The notes under the pieces: model-generated
Database searches by the model: none
Seen by the model: the letters and a program-made list of their open reading frames with translations, nothing else
Told to the model about the DNA's origin: nothing
Program-made: the position numbers and the translations under genes
Assembly (NCBI GenBank): GCA_900544475.1
Contig: UQVU01000062.1
Span: 1-10,068 of the forward strand
DNA from: an uncultured Butyricicoccus sp.
GTDB taxonomy: Bacteria > Bacillota > Clostridia > Oscillospirales > Butyricicoccaceae
Direction of reading: 5' to 3'
DNA length: 10,068 nucleotides
In this document: positions 1 to 6,072 of the stretch, piece after piece
Position numbering within the stretch: position 1 is the stretch's first letter
Layout of the letters: each line of letters starts with the position of its first letter

Positions 1-18
1 CTCACAAGGAGGGTCTGC

Positions 19-1155
19 ATGGACCTTTTCAAGTCGGTGGCGCATTATATAAAGAACACCGATCTGTATCTTGCCGTCATTGCCTTTCTCTGCTCGGGCT
101 ACGGCATAGCGCTCATCTATTCCGCGACGCTCCATCCGGTGTCTGTCCGGGACGACGGCTCGACGAAAAACCTCTACGTGCAGGGCGCGGCTATCCTGCT
201 CGGCTTTGCGGCGTTCGTGTTCATGAGCCTCATTGACCTTGAAGGCATAAAAGGAAAGTGGAAGCACTTCGTCGTGGTGAATATCGCGCTCCAGCTGCTG
301 CTGTTCACGCCGCTCGGCATGGAGGTCAACGGTCAGCGCGCGTGGCTCAATCTGGGCGTGACGAGCCTTCAGCCGGGCGAGCTTGGCAAGCTGATTTTCA
401 TTTTCACCATCGCGGCGCATATCTCCGAGGTCGGGGACTACATCAGCGACCTGCGCGGCCTGACGGTCATCGCGCTGCACACGCTTCTCATGATGGGCGC
501 GGTCGTGGTGTCCTCGGGCGACTCGGGCATGGCTATCCAGTATTTCATGATCGCGGTCATCATGCTGTTCGCGGCGGGGCTTTCGCTCAAATGGATTGCG
601 CTCGGCGCGGTCATCGGTGTCGCGAGCATTCCGGTTCTGTGGAATTTTGTGCTCAAAAAGTACCAGATCACGCGCATTCTCGTGCTGTTCGACCCGGCTA
701 TCGACCCGCAGGCGGCGCTTCAGACCACCTACGGCAAAATCGCCATCGGCTCGGGACAGTTCACCGGACAGGGATTGACGCACGGCACCATGACGCAGCT
801 CCAGTACGTCCCGGAGAACCAGACCGACTACATCTTTTCGGTCGCGGGGGAAGAGCTTGGCTTTCTCGGCTGCATGGCTATCATCCTGCTGCTGACGCTG
901 CTCATCGCGCGGCTGTTCTATGTGTCCTACCGTGCGTCCACGCCGTTTTCCTCGCTTCTTGCGGTCGGCGTTGCCGGAATGTTCCTGTTCCAGACATTTA
1001 TGAACATCTTCATGAATGTCGGCCTGCTGCCGGTCATGGGTCTGACGCTGCCGTTCTTTTCCTACGGCGGCACCTCGGTGCTCACGATGTACGCCGCGCT
1101 CGGCATCGCGGCCGGTGTGCGTATGCGCGAAAAGCCGAGCTGGCTTCAAAACTGA
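19..1155 (+). CDS. rodA: SEDS-family peptidoglycan glycosyltransferase, RodA/FtsW/SpoVE type
   Basis: This is a 378-residue polytopic membrane protein with about ten hydrophobic segments, the usual size for RodA/FtsW (about 370-400). SEDS proteins polymerise lipid II into glycan strands at the membrane, with a class B penicillin-binding protein. Visible family motifs are GQRAWLNLG with the following LQPGELGK (about 105-124), KIAIGSGQFTGQGL (240-253), VPENQTDYIFSVAGEELGF (264-282), and GLLPVMGLTLPFFSYGGTS (335-353). D270 in the PENQTD motif matches the essential Asp of RodA. The usual PDLGT loop motif reads GDSGMA here (167-172), which is a divergent detail. The ATG at 19 has an ideal AAGGAGG at 6-12 with a 6-base spacer. 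The GQRAW and PEN motifs look more RodA-like than FtsW-like, but SpoVE or a third SEDS paralogue cannot be excluded. No clear terminator follows it. The gene upstream lies outside the window. Confidence 0.9.
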   Translation: MDLFKSVAHYIKNTDLYLAVIAFLCSGYGIALIYSATLHPVSVRDDGSTKNLYVQGAAILLGFAAFVFMSLIDLEGIKGKWKHFVVVNIALQLLLFTPLGMEVNGQRAWLNLGVTSLQPGELGKLIFIFTIAAHISEVGDYISDLRGLTVIALHTLLMMGAVVVSSGDSGMAIQYFMIAVIMLFAAGLSLKWIALGAVIGVASIPVLWNFVLKKYQITRILVLFDPAIDPQAALQTTYGKIAIGSGQFTGQGLTHGTMTQLQYVPENQTDYIFSVAGEELGFLGCMAIILLLTLLIARLFYVSYRASTPFSSLLAVGVAGMFLFQTFMNIFMNVGLLPVMGLTLPFFSYGGTSVLTMYAALGIAAGVRMREKPSWLQN

Positions 1156-1243
1156 CGGTTTCCGGCGGGACATCTGTCGGATTTAACAAAGTAAATCGCT
1201 GAAAATATACCGATATTGTGTAATACGTTTATTTTCTTCGAAA

Positions 1244-1295
1244 TTTGCAATTTACGCGGCTGCATCTTGCAAAATTATCTAATTTCCTGTATAAT
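1244..1295 (+). promoter_or_regulatory. sigma-A-type promoter of putP with paired TTGCAA sites
   Basis: A -35 box TTGCAA (1267-1272) and a perfect -10 TATAAT (1290-1295) are separated by exactly 17 bases. A start of transcription near 1302 is expected. A second TTGCAA lies 22 bases upstream (1245-1250), and the two form an inverted pair TTTGCAA (1244-1250) / TTGCAAA (1267-1273), the inner copy covering the -35 box. About two helical turns between copies would suit a dimeric regulator, but this may be chance in an AT-rich stretch. The rest of the 1156-1306 gap shows no gene and no convincing terminator. Confidence 0.7.
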
Positions 1296-1321
1296 CAGGA
1301 GAGTAAATGGAGGGTAAATCA

Positions 1322-2818
1322 ATGGTAAACAACAGCATCGTAACGATAGCCGCGTTCTGCGTCTATCTGGTTTTTATGCTCTGTATCGGAATGTACTTTG
1401 TCGGCAAGAATAAGACGACAAGCGAGTATTTCCTCGGCGGCCGACAGCTCGGCTCGTGGGTCACCGGTCTGAGCGCACAGGCGTCGGATATGTCCGGCTG
1501 GCTGCTGATGGGTCTGCCGGGCGCGGCGTACCTGTCCGGCATTTCCGCCGGCTGGATCGCCATCGGCCTCGCTATCGGCACCTATCTCAACTGGCTGCTC
1601 GTGGCAAAACCGCTGCGCCAGTATACCAAGATCGCGGACGACGCCATCACGCTGCCGCAGTTCTTCAAGAACCGCTTCCATGACGAGTCCGGCTGGATCT
1701 CGGTCATTTCGGCGCTCTTTATTCTGGTGTTCTTCCTGTTCTACACGGCGTCCGGCTTCGTGTCCTGCGCCAAGCTCTTCTCGTCGGTTTTCGGCATCCC
1801 GTACATGGTGTCGCTTGTCATCGGCGCGGTCGTTGTCATCTCCTATACCTTTGCGGGCGGCTTCTTCGCGGTCTGCTGGACTGACTTTTTCCAGGGTATG
1901 CTGATGTTCTTCTGTGTCGTTGCCGTTCCGTGCATCGCGGTTTCCCAGATGGGCGGCCCGAGCGACTTCATTTCGAGTGTCGAGGCGTTTAATCCGAATT
2001 TCCTGAGCATGATGGTGGACGGCGCGACCAACCAGCCGTATACCGCGCTCGGCATTGTTTCGCTTATCGCATGGGGCCTCGGCTACTTCGGTCAGCCGCA
2101 TATCCTCGTGCGCTTCATGGGCATTTCGTCCCCGGCGGCCATCAAGAAATCCCGCCGCATCGCGTGCATCTGGGTCGTCATTTCGTTGACGGCGGCCGTC
2201 ATGATCGGCGTTTCCGGCCGCATGATTCTGGGCGACGGCCTGCTTGACGGCAACGGCCAGCAGGAGATCATCTACATCACGATGGTATCCCGCTTCTTCC
2301 CGGTATTCATAGCCGGCATCTTCCTGTCGGCTATCCTTGCGGCCATCATGTCCACCGCAGACAGCCAGCTTCTCGTTACGGCGTCCGCGCTGACCGAGGA
2401 CTTCTATCACAACAAGATCCGCCCGCAGGCAACCGAGAAGGAGCTGATGTGGGTGTCGCGCATCTGCGTTATGGCGGTCGCCGTCATCGCGGTGCTCATC
2501 GCGACCAACCAGAACAGCACGGTTCTCGGTCTGGTTTCCTACGCATGGGGCGGCTTCGGCTCAGCATTCGGTCCGCTCGTTCTGTGCTCGCTGTTCTGGA
2601 AGCGCACCAACAAGCAGGGCGCTTATGCGGGCATCCTGGTCGGCGGCATCGTCGATCTGGTCTGGGCGCAGCTGTCCGGCGGCATCTTCGACCTGTATGA
2701 GATCGTGCCCGGCTTCGTCTGCGGCCTGATTGCGATTTTCGTTGTCAGCCTGCTGACCCCGGCGCCGTCCAAGGAGATCACCGACGAGTTCGACTCGTTC
2801 CGTTCCTGCGAGGAATAA
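1322..2818 (+). CDS. putP: Sodium/proline symporter PutP
   Basis: This is a solute:sodium symporter (SSS family) that imports proline with Na+ across the cytoplasmic membrane. From the ATG at 1322 it has 498 residues, against about 502 for E. coli PutP, and about 13 hydrophobic segments. It shows the PutP blocks SAQASDMSGWLLMGLPGA (about residues 51-68, with the Na+-site Asp at 56), GWIAIGL, WGLGYFGQPHIL followed by RFM, LSAILAAIMSTADSQLL and GLVSYAWGGFGSAFGP, all nearly identical to the E. coli protein. An in-frame ATG at 1307 would add five residues, but its AGGAG (1297-1301) lies upstream of the predicted transcription start near 1302. The ATG at 1322 has GGAGGG at 1309-1314 with a 7-base spacer inside the transcript, so it is preferred. 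The next gene starts 4 bases after its stop, so they are probably cotranscribed. Confidence 0.93.
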   Translation: MVNNSIVTIAAFCVYLVFMLCIGMYFVGKNKTTSEYFLGGRQLGSWVTGLSAQASDMSGWLLMGLPGAAYLSGISAGWIAIGLAIGTYLNWLLVAKPLRQYTKIADDAITLPQFFKNRFHDESGWISVISALFILVFFLFYTASGFVSCAKLFSSVFGIPYMVSLVIGAVVVISYTFAGGFFAVCWTDFFQGMLMFFCVVAVPCIAVSQMGGPSDFISSVEAFNPNFLSMMVDGATNQPYTALGIVSLIAWGLGYFGQPHILVRFMGISSPAAIKKSRRIACIWVVISLTAAVMIGVSGRMILGDGLLDGNGQQEIIYITMVSRFFPVFIAGIFLSAILAAIMSTADSQLLVTASALTEDFYHNKIRPQATEKELMWVSRICVMAVAVIAVLIATNQNSTVLGLVSYAWGGFGSAFGPLVLCSLFWKRTNKQGAYAGILVGGIVDLVWAQLSGGIFDLYEIVPGFVCGLIAIFVVSLLTPAPSKEITDEFDSFRSCEE

Positions 2819-2822
2819 TCGG

Positions 2823-3671
2823 ATGAAAAAGCGTCTGCGGCGCGTCCTGTTCGCGCTCGCGGCGGTGACGATGCTGCTGAGTGCAGGCTTCCGGCTTGCC
2901 GGGTGGCTCTCGCGGCCGGCGCTTCCGGAGGAGGACACCGCGTACTTCTTTGATGTCGGCGAGGCCGATGCCGCGCTTATCGTTTCGGGCGGCGCTGCAG
3001 TCCTCGTGGACACCGGAACGGCGGAGACCGCTCCCGCGCTCGTGCGCGAGATAAAAAGCCTCGGCGTGCGCGAGCTGTACGCCGTCGTCGTGACGCATCC
3101 CCATGCGGACCATGCAGGCGGCGCATCGAAGGTGCTGCGCGCGTTTCCGGTGCGGCATTTCTATGCAGGCGCTGAGCTGCGCAGCCGCGAAATTGACGCA
3201 AGGCTCAAAAAGCGCAAGCTCACCGCGGTTCAGCCGCAGGACGGCGAGGTGCTCGTCCTGCCGAACGGCGCAACGCTTACATTTCTCGGCCCGGCGGACG
3301 ATGTTCCGGCGGATAATCTGAGTAATCGGTCACTTATCACTCTGTTCAGAGGCGGCGGCGCTTCGATCCTGCTGATGGGCGACGCAGAGAAGGCAGCCGA
3401 GCAGTCGCTGCTGCGGCATCACCCCGGACTTCGGTGCGATATTCTGAAGGTCGGGCACCACGGCGCGGATACCTCGTCCTCTCCGGCGTTTCTTTCTTCT
3501 CTCGGAGCGGAAACCGCCGTCATCTCCTGCGGCATGGACAACGGCTACGGCCATCCGTCCGCAGAAACACTTGAAAATCTTAATAATGCGGGGATACACG
3601 ATATTCATGTGACCGCGGAAAGCGGCACGGTCGTGCTGACGTCCCGCGACCATAAGGAGAATGCTGCATGA
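2823..3671 (+). CDS. Membrane-anchored ComEC-like metallo-beta-lactamase-fold hydrolase
   Basis: This is a 282-residue protein with a basic N-terminus and one hydrophobic segment (about 7-24), read as a signal anchor, so the hydrolase domain is probably extracytoplasmic. The MBL fold starts at FFDVGEADAALI (42-53), the counterpart of FDVGQGDA in ComEC/Rec2 proteins. Metal-binding motifs are THPHADHAGG (91-100; H92, H94, D96, H97), MGDAE (D187), GHHG (H212/H213) and GHP (H244), so the active site looks complete. The ComEC transmembrane competence domain is absent, so this is the free-standing hydrolase type; its substrate is unknown, though ComEC-type domains are linked to DNA or nucleotide phosphodiester cleavage. 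The start has AGGA at 2811-2814, inside the end of putP. The DUF3006 gene overlaps its stop by 4 bases (ATGA), which implies translational coupling. A transport role in DNA uptake is not supported here. Confidence 0.85.
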   Translation: MKKRLRRVLFALAAVTMLLSAGFRLAGWLSRPALPEEDTAYFFDVGEADAALIVSGGAAVLVDTGTAETAPALVREIKSLGVRELYAVVVTHPHADHAGGASKVLRAFPVRHFYAGAELRSREIDARLKKRKLTAVQPQDGEVLVLPNGATLTFLGPADDVPADNLSNRSLITLFRGGGASILLMGDAEKAAEQSLLRHHPGLRCDILKVGHHGADTSSSPAFLSSLGAETAVISCGMDNGYGHPSAETLENLNNAGIHDIHVTAESGTVVLTSRDHKENAA

Positions 3672-3901
3672 AAAAGAACGGCATCATCGACCATTTTGAG
3701 GGCGACTATATTTATGTAGAAATCGACGAAGATACGGTAAAGATCCCGCGCGAGGGCGCACCCGCCATGCTGGCAGAGGGCACCGTCGTGATCGTGGAGG
3801 ACGGCCGCATCGTCGGCGTGGATGAGATCGAAACCCAGCGCATGGAAGACGATATGCGCCGCCGCTTCGAGCGCATCCTCGGCGCGAAGAGCGATGTATA
3901 A
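3668..3901 (+). CDS. DUF3006 domain protein
   Basis: This is a small acidic protein of 77 residues. Its N-terminal half, with IIDHFEGDYIYVEID (about 6-20) and KIPREGAPAMLAEGTVV (25-41), fits the DUF3006 pattern: a short beta-rich domain beginning with an 'I(D/V)RFEG..AV(V/I)E' strand and a proline/glycine turn. The C-terminal 25 residues are a charged helix (EIETQRMEDDMRRRFERIL). DUF3006 proteins are often found beside ComEC-like MBL hydrolases in Firmicutes, as here, but their function is unknown; binding or control of the hydrolase is a guess. The start is clear: AAGGAG at 3654-3659, an 8-base spacer, and an ATGA overlap with the MBL stop. It lacks a signal peptide, whereas its partner seems to have a membrane anchor, so the two may sit on different sides of the membrane unless the anchor orientation is reversed. 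Confidence 0.8.
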   Translation: MKKNGIIDHFEGDYIYVEIDEDTVKIPREGAPAMLAEGTVVIVEDGRIVGVDEIETQRMEDDMRRRFERILGAKSDV

Positions 3902-3906
3902 AACAG

Positions 3907-4073
3907 TTAAGGCAATACCGCATAATTGGACAAGAGCGATTTGCGAGTAAATTTTGCGCACTGATAAGGCGCGGTTTTGCAGCAATACTGACGTATTGCA
4001 AGAAATCGCAACGCAATCAGGGTACAAAATTTCCGCAAAGCGCCGCAGCTTTAATTGTGCGGTGTTGCCTCAA
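3907..4073. repeat. 167-bp palindromic, MITE-like intergenic repeat
   Basis: Almost the whole gap between the DUF3006 gene and lysA is one long imperfect palindrome. The ends GGCAATACCGCATAATT (3911-3927) and AATTGTGCGGTGTTGCC (4053-4069) are inverted repeats matching at 15 of 17 positions, and matches continue weakly to 3907 and 4073. The centre is a hairpin GCAATAC / GTATTGC (3982-3988 / 3993-3999) with a 4-base loop. Between them AAATTTTG (3949-3956) pairs with CAAAATTT (4025-4032), and other short blocks such as CTGAT / ATCAG also pair. I see no clear target-site duplication and no transposase. From memory, similar repeats, sometimes translated as spurious peptides, occur in many copies in Oscillospiraceae genomes; I could not check this. 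In RNA it would fold into a long hairpin in the lysA leader. Confidence 0.75.
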
Positions 4074-4100
4074 ATTTCCAAAGAAGGCAAGGCGATACAC

Positions 4101-5366
4101 ATGGAAAAGAAACCTTTTCTGACCCTCGAACAGGCGCAGGAAATCAGCAAGACCTACCCGACGCCGTTTCATATCTATGATGAAAAGGCGATCCGCGAGA
4201 ACGCACGCAAGGTAAAGGCGGCGTTTGCGTGGAACCCGGGCTACAAGGAATACTTCGCGGTCAAGGCGACCCCGACCCCGCGTCTGGTGCAGATCCTCCA
4301 CGAGGAGGGCTTCGGCTGCGACTGCTCGAGCTATACCGAGCTTCAGCTCAGCCGCGCCTGCGGCATCACCGGTCACGACATCATGTTCTCCTCGAACGTG
4401 ACGCCCGACCAGGATTTCAAGCTCGCAAGCGACCTCGACGCCATCGTAAACTTTGATGACATCACCCACCTCGACTACTACGACAAGGTCGGCGAGTGGA
4501 AGGAAACCATGTCCTGCCGTTTCAATCCGGGCGGCGACTTCGTTCTCGAAAACGAGATCATGGACACCCCGCAGGAGGCCAAGTACGGCATGACCCGCGA
4601 GCAGCTGATCGAGGCGTTCAAGTACATGAAGCAGAAGGGTGTCAAGCACTTCGGCATTCATGCGTTCCTCGCGTCCAACACGGTCGCAAACGAGTATTAT
4701 CCGGCGCTCGCCCGCATCCTGTTCAAGCTGGCCGTTGAGGTTCAGAAGGAGACCGGCGTGCATATCGCGTTCATCAACCTGTCGGGCGGCGTAGGCATCC
4801 CCTACAAGCCGTGGCAGGAGCCGAACGACATCATGGCCATCGGCGAGGGCGTTCACCGCGCGTTCGACGAGGTCCTCGTTCCGGCGGGCATGGGCGATGT
4901 TTCCATCTACACCGAGATGGGCCGCTTCATCCTCGGCCCCTACGGCGCACTCGTTTCCAAGTGCATCCACCACAAGCACACCTACAAGGAGTATGCCGGT
5001 CTGGACGCCTGCGCGGCCAACCTCATGCGCCCGGCGATGTACGGTGCTTACCACCATATCACCGTTCTCGGCAAGGAGAACGCGCTGCATGACCGCACCT
5101 ATGATGTGACCGGCGGCCTGTGTGAGAACAACGACAAGTTTGCGATTGACCGCAACCTGCCGCGCATCGACATCGGCGACTATATCTATATCCACGACAC
5201 CGGTGCGCACGGCTTCTCGATGGGCTACAACTACAACGGCAAGCTGCGCTCCGCAGAGCTGCTGCTCCGTGAGGACGGCTCGGTCGAGCTGATCCGCCGC
5301 GCCGAGACCCCGAAGGACTACTTCGCAACCTTCGACTTCACCGGCCTGTTCGACGACATCAAGTAA
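4101..5366 (+). CDS. lysA: PLP-dependent decarboxylase, diaminopimelate decarboxylase type
   Basis: This is a 421-residue fold-type III PLP enzyme of the ornithine/DAP/arginine decarboxylase family; LysA turns meso-diaminopimelate into L-lysine in the cytoplasm. Visible features are the PLP lysine K55 in EYFAVKATP, CDCSSYTELQLSRACG (73-88), FGIHAFLASNTVANEYY (184-200), the glycine loop NLSGGVGIPY (226-235), YTEMGRFILGPYG (270-282), LMRPAMYGAYHH (308-319), the active-site Cys in GGLCENNDKFAIDR (338-351; C341), and DTGAHGFSMGYNYNG (366-380). It differs from classical LysA: HAFLAS replaces HIGS, SGG replaces GGG, and EMGR replaces EPGR. It resembles a clostridial LysA subfamily I recall, so DAP is the likely but unproven substrate. 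The reading frame stays open back to 3954, but those 49 codons come from the palindromic repeat. AAGG at 4089-4092, 8 bases before the ATG at 4101, and homology at MEKKPFLTL support this start. I see no lysine riboswitch. Confidence 0.87.
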   Translation: MEKKPFLTLEQAQEISKTYPTPFHIYDEKAIRENARKVKAAFAWNPGYKEYFAVKATPTPRLVQILHEEGFGCDCSSYTELQLSRACGITGHDIMFSSNVTPDQDFKLASDLDAIVNFDDITHLDYYDKVGEWKETMSCRFNPGGDFVLENEIMDTPQEAKYGMTREQLIEAFKYMKQKGVKHFGIHAFLASNTVANEYYPALARILFKLAVEVQKETGVHIAFINLSGGVGIPYKPWQEPNDIMAIGEGVHRAFDEVLVPAGMGDVSIYTEMGRFILGPYGALVSKCIHHKHTYKEYAGLDACAANLMRPAMYGAYHHITVLGKENALHDRTYDVTGGLCENNDKFAIDRNLPRIDIGDYIYIHDTGAHGFSMGYNYNGKLRSAELLLREDGSVELIRRAETPKDYFATFDFTGLFDDIK

Positions 5367-5387
5367 AAAGCGAAAATCGCAAACGAA

Positions 5388-5420
5388 AAGGGTACGCCGT
5401 AAAAAAGCGTACCCTTAATA
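5388..5420. terminator. Bidirectional intrinsic terminator between convergent genes
   Basis: AAGGGTACGC (5388-5397) and GCGTACCCTT (5407-5416) form a perfect 10-bp stem with a 9-base loop. On the plus strand it is followed by the T-rich AATATTTTCTTT, and on the minus strand by TTCGTTT after the stem's own TT. It should end lysA transcripts and can also back up termination of the minus-strand operon. Confidence 0.85.
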
Positions 5421-5436
5421 TTTTCTTTGAAAACAC

Positions 5437-5469
5437 AGCTTGTCGGCAAAACGCAGTTTTGCGACAGCT
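5437..5469 (-). terminator. Strong hairpin at the end of the ANTAR/GS operon
   Basis: On the minus strand, AGCTGTCGCAAAAC pairs with GTTTTGCCGACAAGCT through a 14-bp stem with two single-base bulges and a 3-base loop. It starts one base after the ANTAR stop codon (5471-5473). The tail GTGTTTTC is only moderately T-rich, so it may be a 3'-end stabilising hairpin that works together with the terminator at 5388-5420. Confidence 0.6.
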
Positions 5470-5470
5470 C

Positions 5471-6052
5471 TCACGGCGTTTCTCCGTCAATGATGCCCTG
5501 CGCGACCTCGCGCTTGGGACAGCGTCGGTTCATGGCCTGCTGTTCTATGTAGCTGTGCGCCTCCGGCTCGGACATTCCGCAGCACTCGATGAGCAGGCAT
5601 TTCGCGCGGTCCACCAGACGGATGTCCTCAATGCGCTTCTGGAGGCGGCGGTTTTCGCTTTGCAGGCCGCTCAGACGGCTGCGTGCCGCCCGGGTCATGC
5701 GCAGCGCCTGCATGAACAGTACGCGCGAGAGCGGCTTGGGCACGACGAACACGCCGTCGTCCTCCACTTTCTCCGCAACGCTGTCCGCGATTTCGGCTTT
5801 CACGAGCAGGATAACGCCGGCCATCGTGTCATTCGCGGCGAGCTGCGCCAGCTCGTGGCCGAATTCGTCCGGCAGGGGCGTGTTGATGAGCACGAGCGCA
5901 AATTCTCCGTCCACCAGCGCACGCCGCGCTTCGCTGCCGGCCATCGCACGGCACAGCTGCGACTGCACACCGCAGGAGGACAGGAACTGCGCGAGCATCG
6001 CGTGTGTTTTTTCGGTCGAGGAAACGACAAGAATACGTTCCATGAAACGCAT
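5471..6052 (-). CDS. ANTAR-domain transcription antitermination regulator with a pseudo-receiver
   Basis: This 193-residue protein has three parts. The first (about 5-115) is a receiver-like domain (RILVVSS, LVLINTPLPDEFG, VFVVPKPLS). The second is a coiled-coil linker rich in R, L, E and Q (about 120-145). The third is a C-terminal ANTAR domain (about 130-188) with DRAKCLLIECCGMSEPEA and QQAMNRRCPKREVAQGII, including the typical A150-K151 and A173-M174. ANTAR proteins bind paired hairpins in nascent RNA and let polymerase read through terminators; many control nitrogen genes. The phosphorylation site is lost: N57 replaces Asp, S11/S12 replace the acidic pair, and only K106 remains. AmiR-type ANTAR proteins are a precedent for phosphorylation-independent pseudo-receivers. 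It lies 20 bases after the glutamine synthetase gene on the same strand, so that gene is its likely target. GGAGG (6056-6060) is 4 bases from the ATG at 6052; the ATG at 6043 is a less likely start. Confidence 0.87.
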   Translation of the reverse strand: MRFMERILVVSSTEKTHAMLAQFLSSCGVQSQLCRAMAGSEARRALVDGEFALVLINTPLPDEFGHELAQLAANDTMAGVILLVKAEIADSVAEKVEDDGVFVVPKPLSRVLFMQALRMTRAARSRLSGLQSENRRLQKRIEDIRLVDRAKCLLIECCGMSEPEAHSYIEQQAMNRRCPKREVAQGIIDGETP

Positions 6053-6072
6053 TTCCCCTCCTTTCGATGGTG

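Noticed and set aside
1156..1240. Terminator after the rodA-like gene
   Set aside because: GAAAATA (1201-1207) and TATTTTC (1230-1236) are complementary, but the stem is AT-only with a 22-base loop and no T-tract after a GC-rich stem.
3926..3953. Possible promoter inside the repeat (TTGGAC, 16 bases, TAAATT) for lysA
   Set aside because: Both boxes are far from consensus and the stretch is part of a palindrome, so I could not separate a promoter from repeat structure.
3902..4100. Lysine riboswitch or other leader RNA ahead of lysA
   Set aside because: The gap is explained by one imperfect palindrome. I see none of the multi-helix conserved blocks of the L-box.
4017..5210. Minus-strand open frame of 397 codons opposite lysA
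   Set aside because: It is antisense to a well-supported PLP decarboxylase, and its translation is low-complexity in V, D, A and R with no motif.
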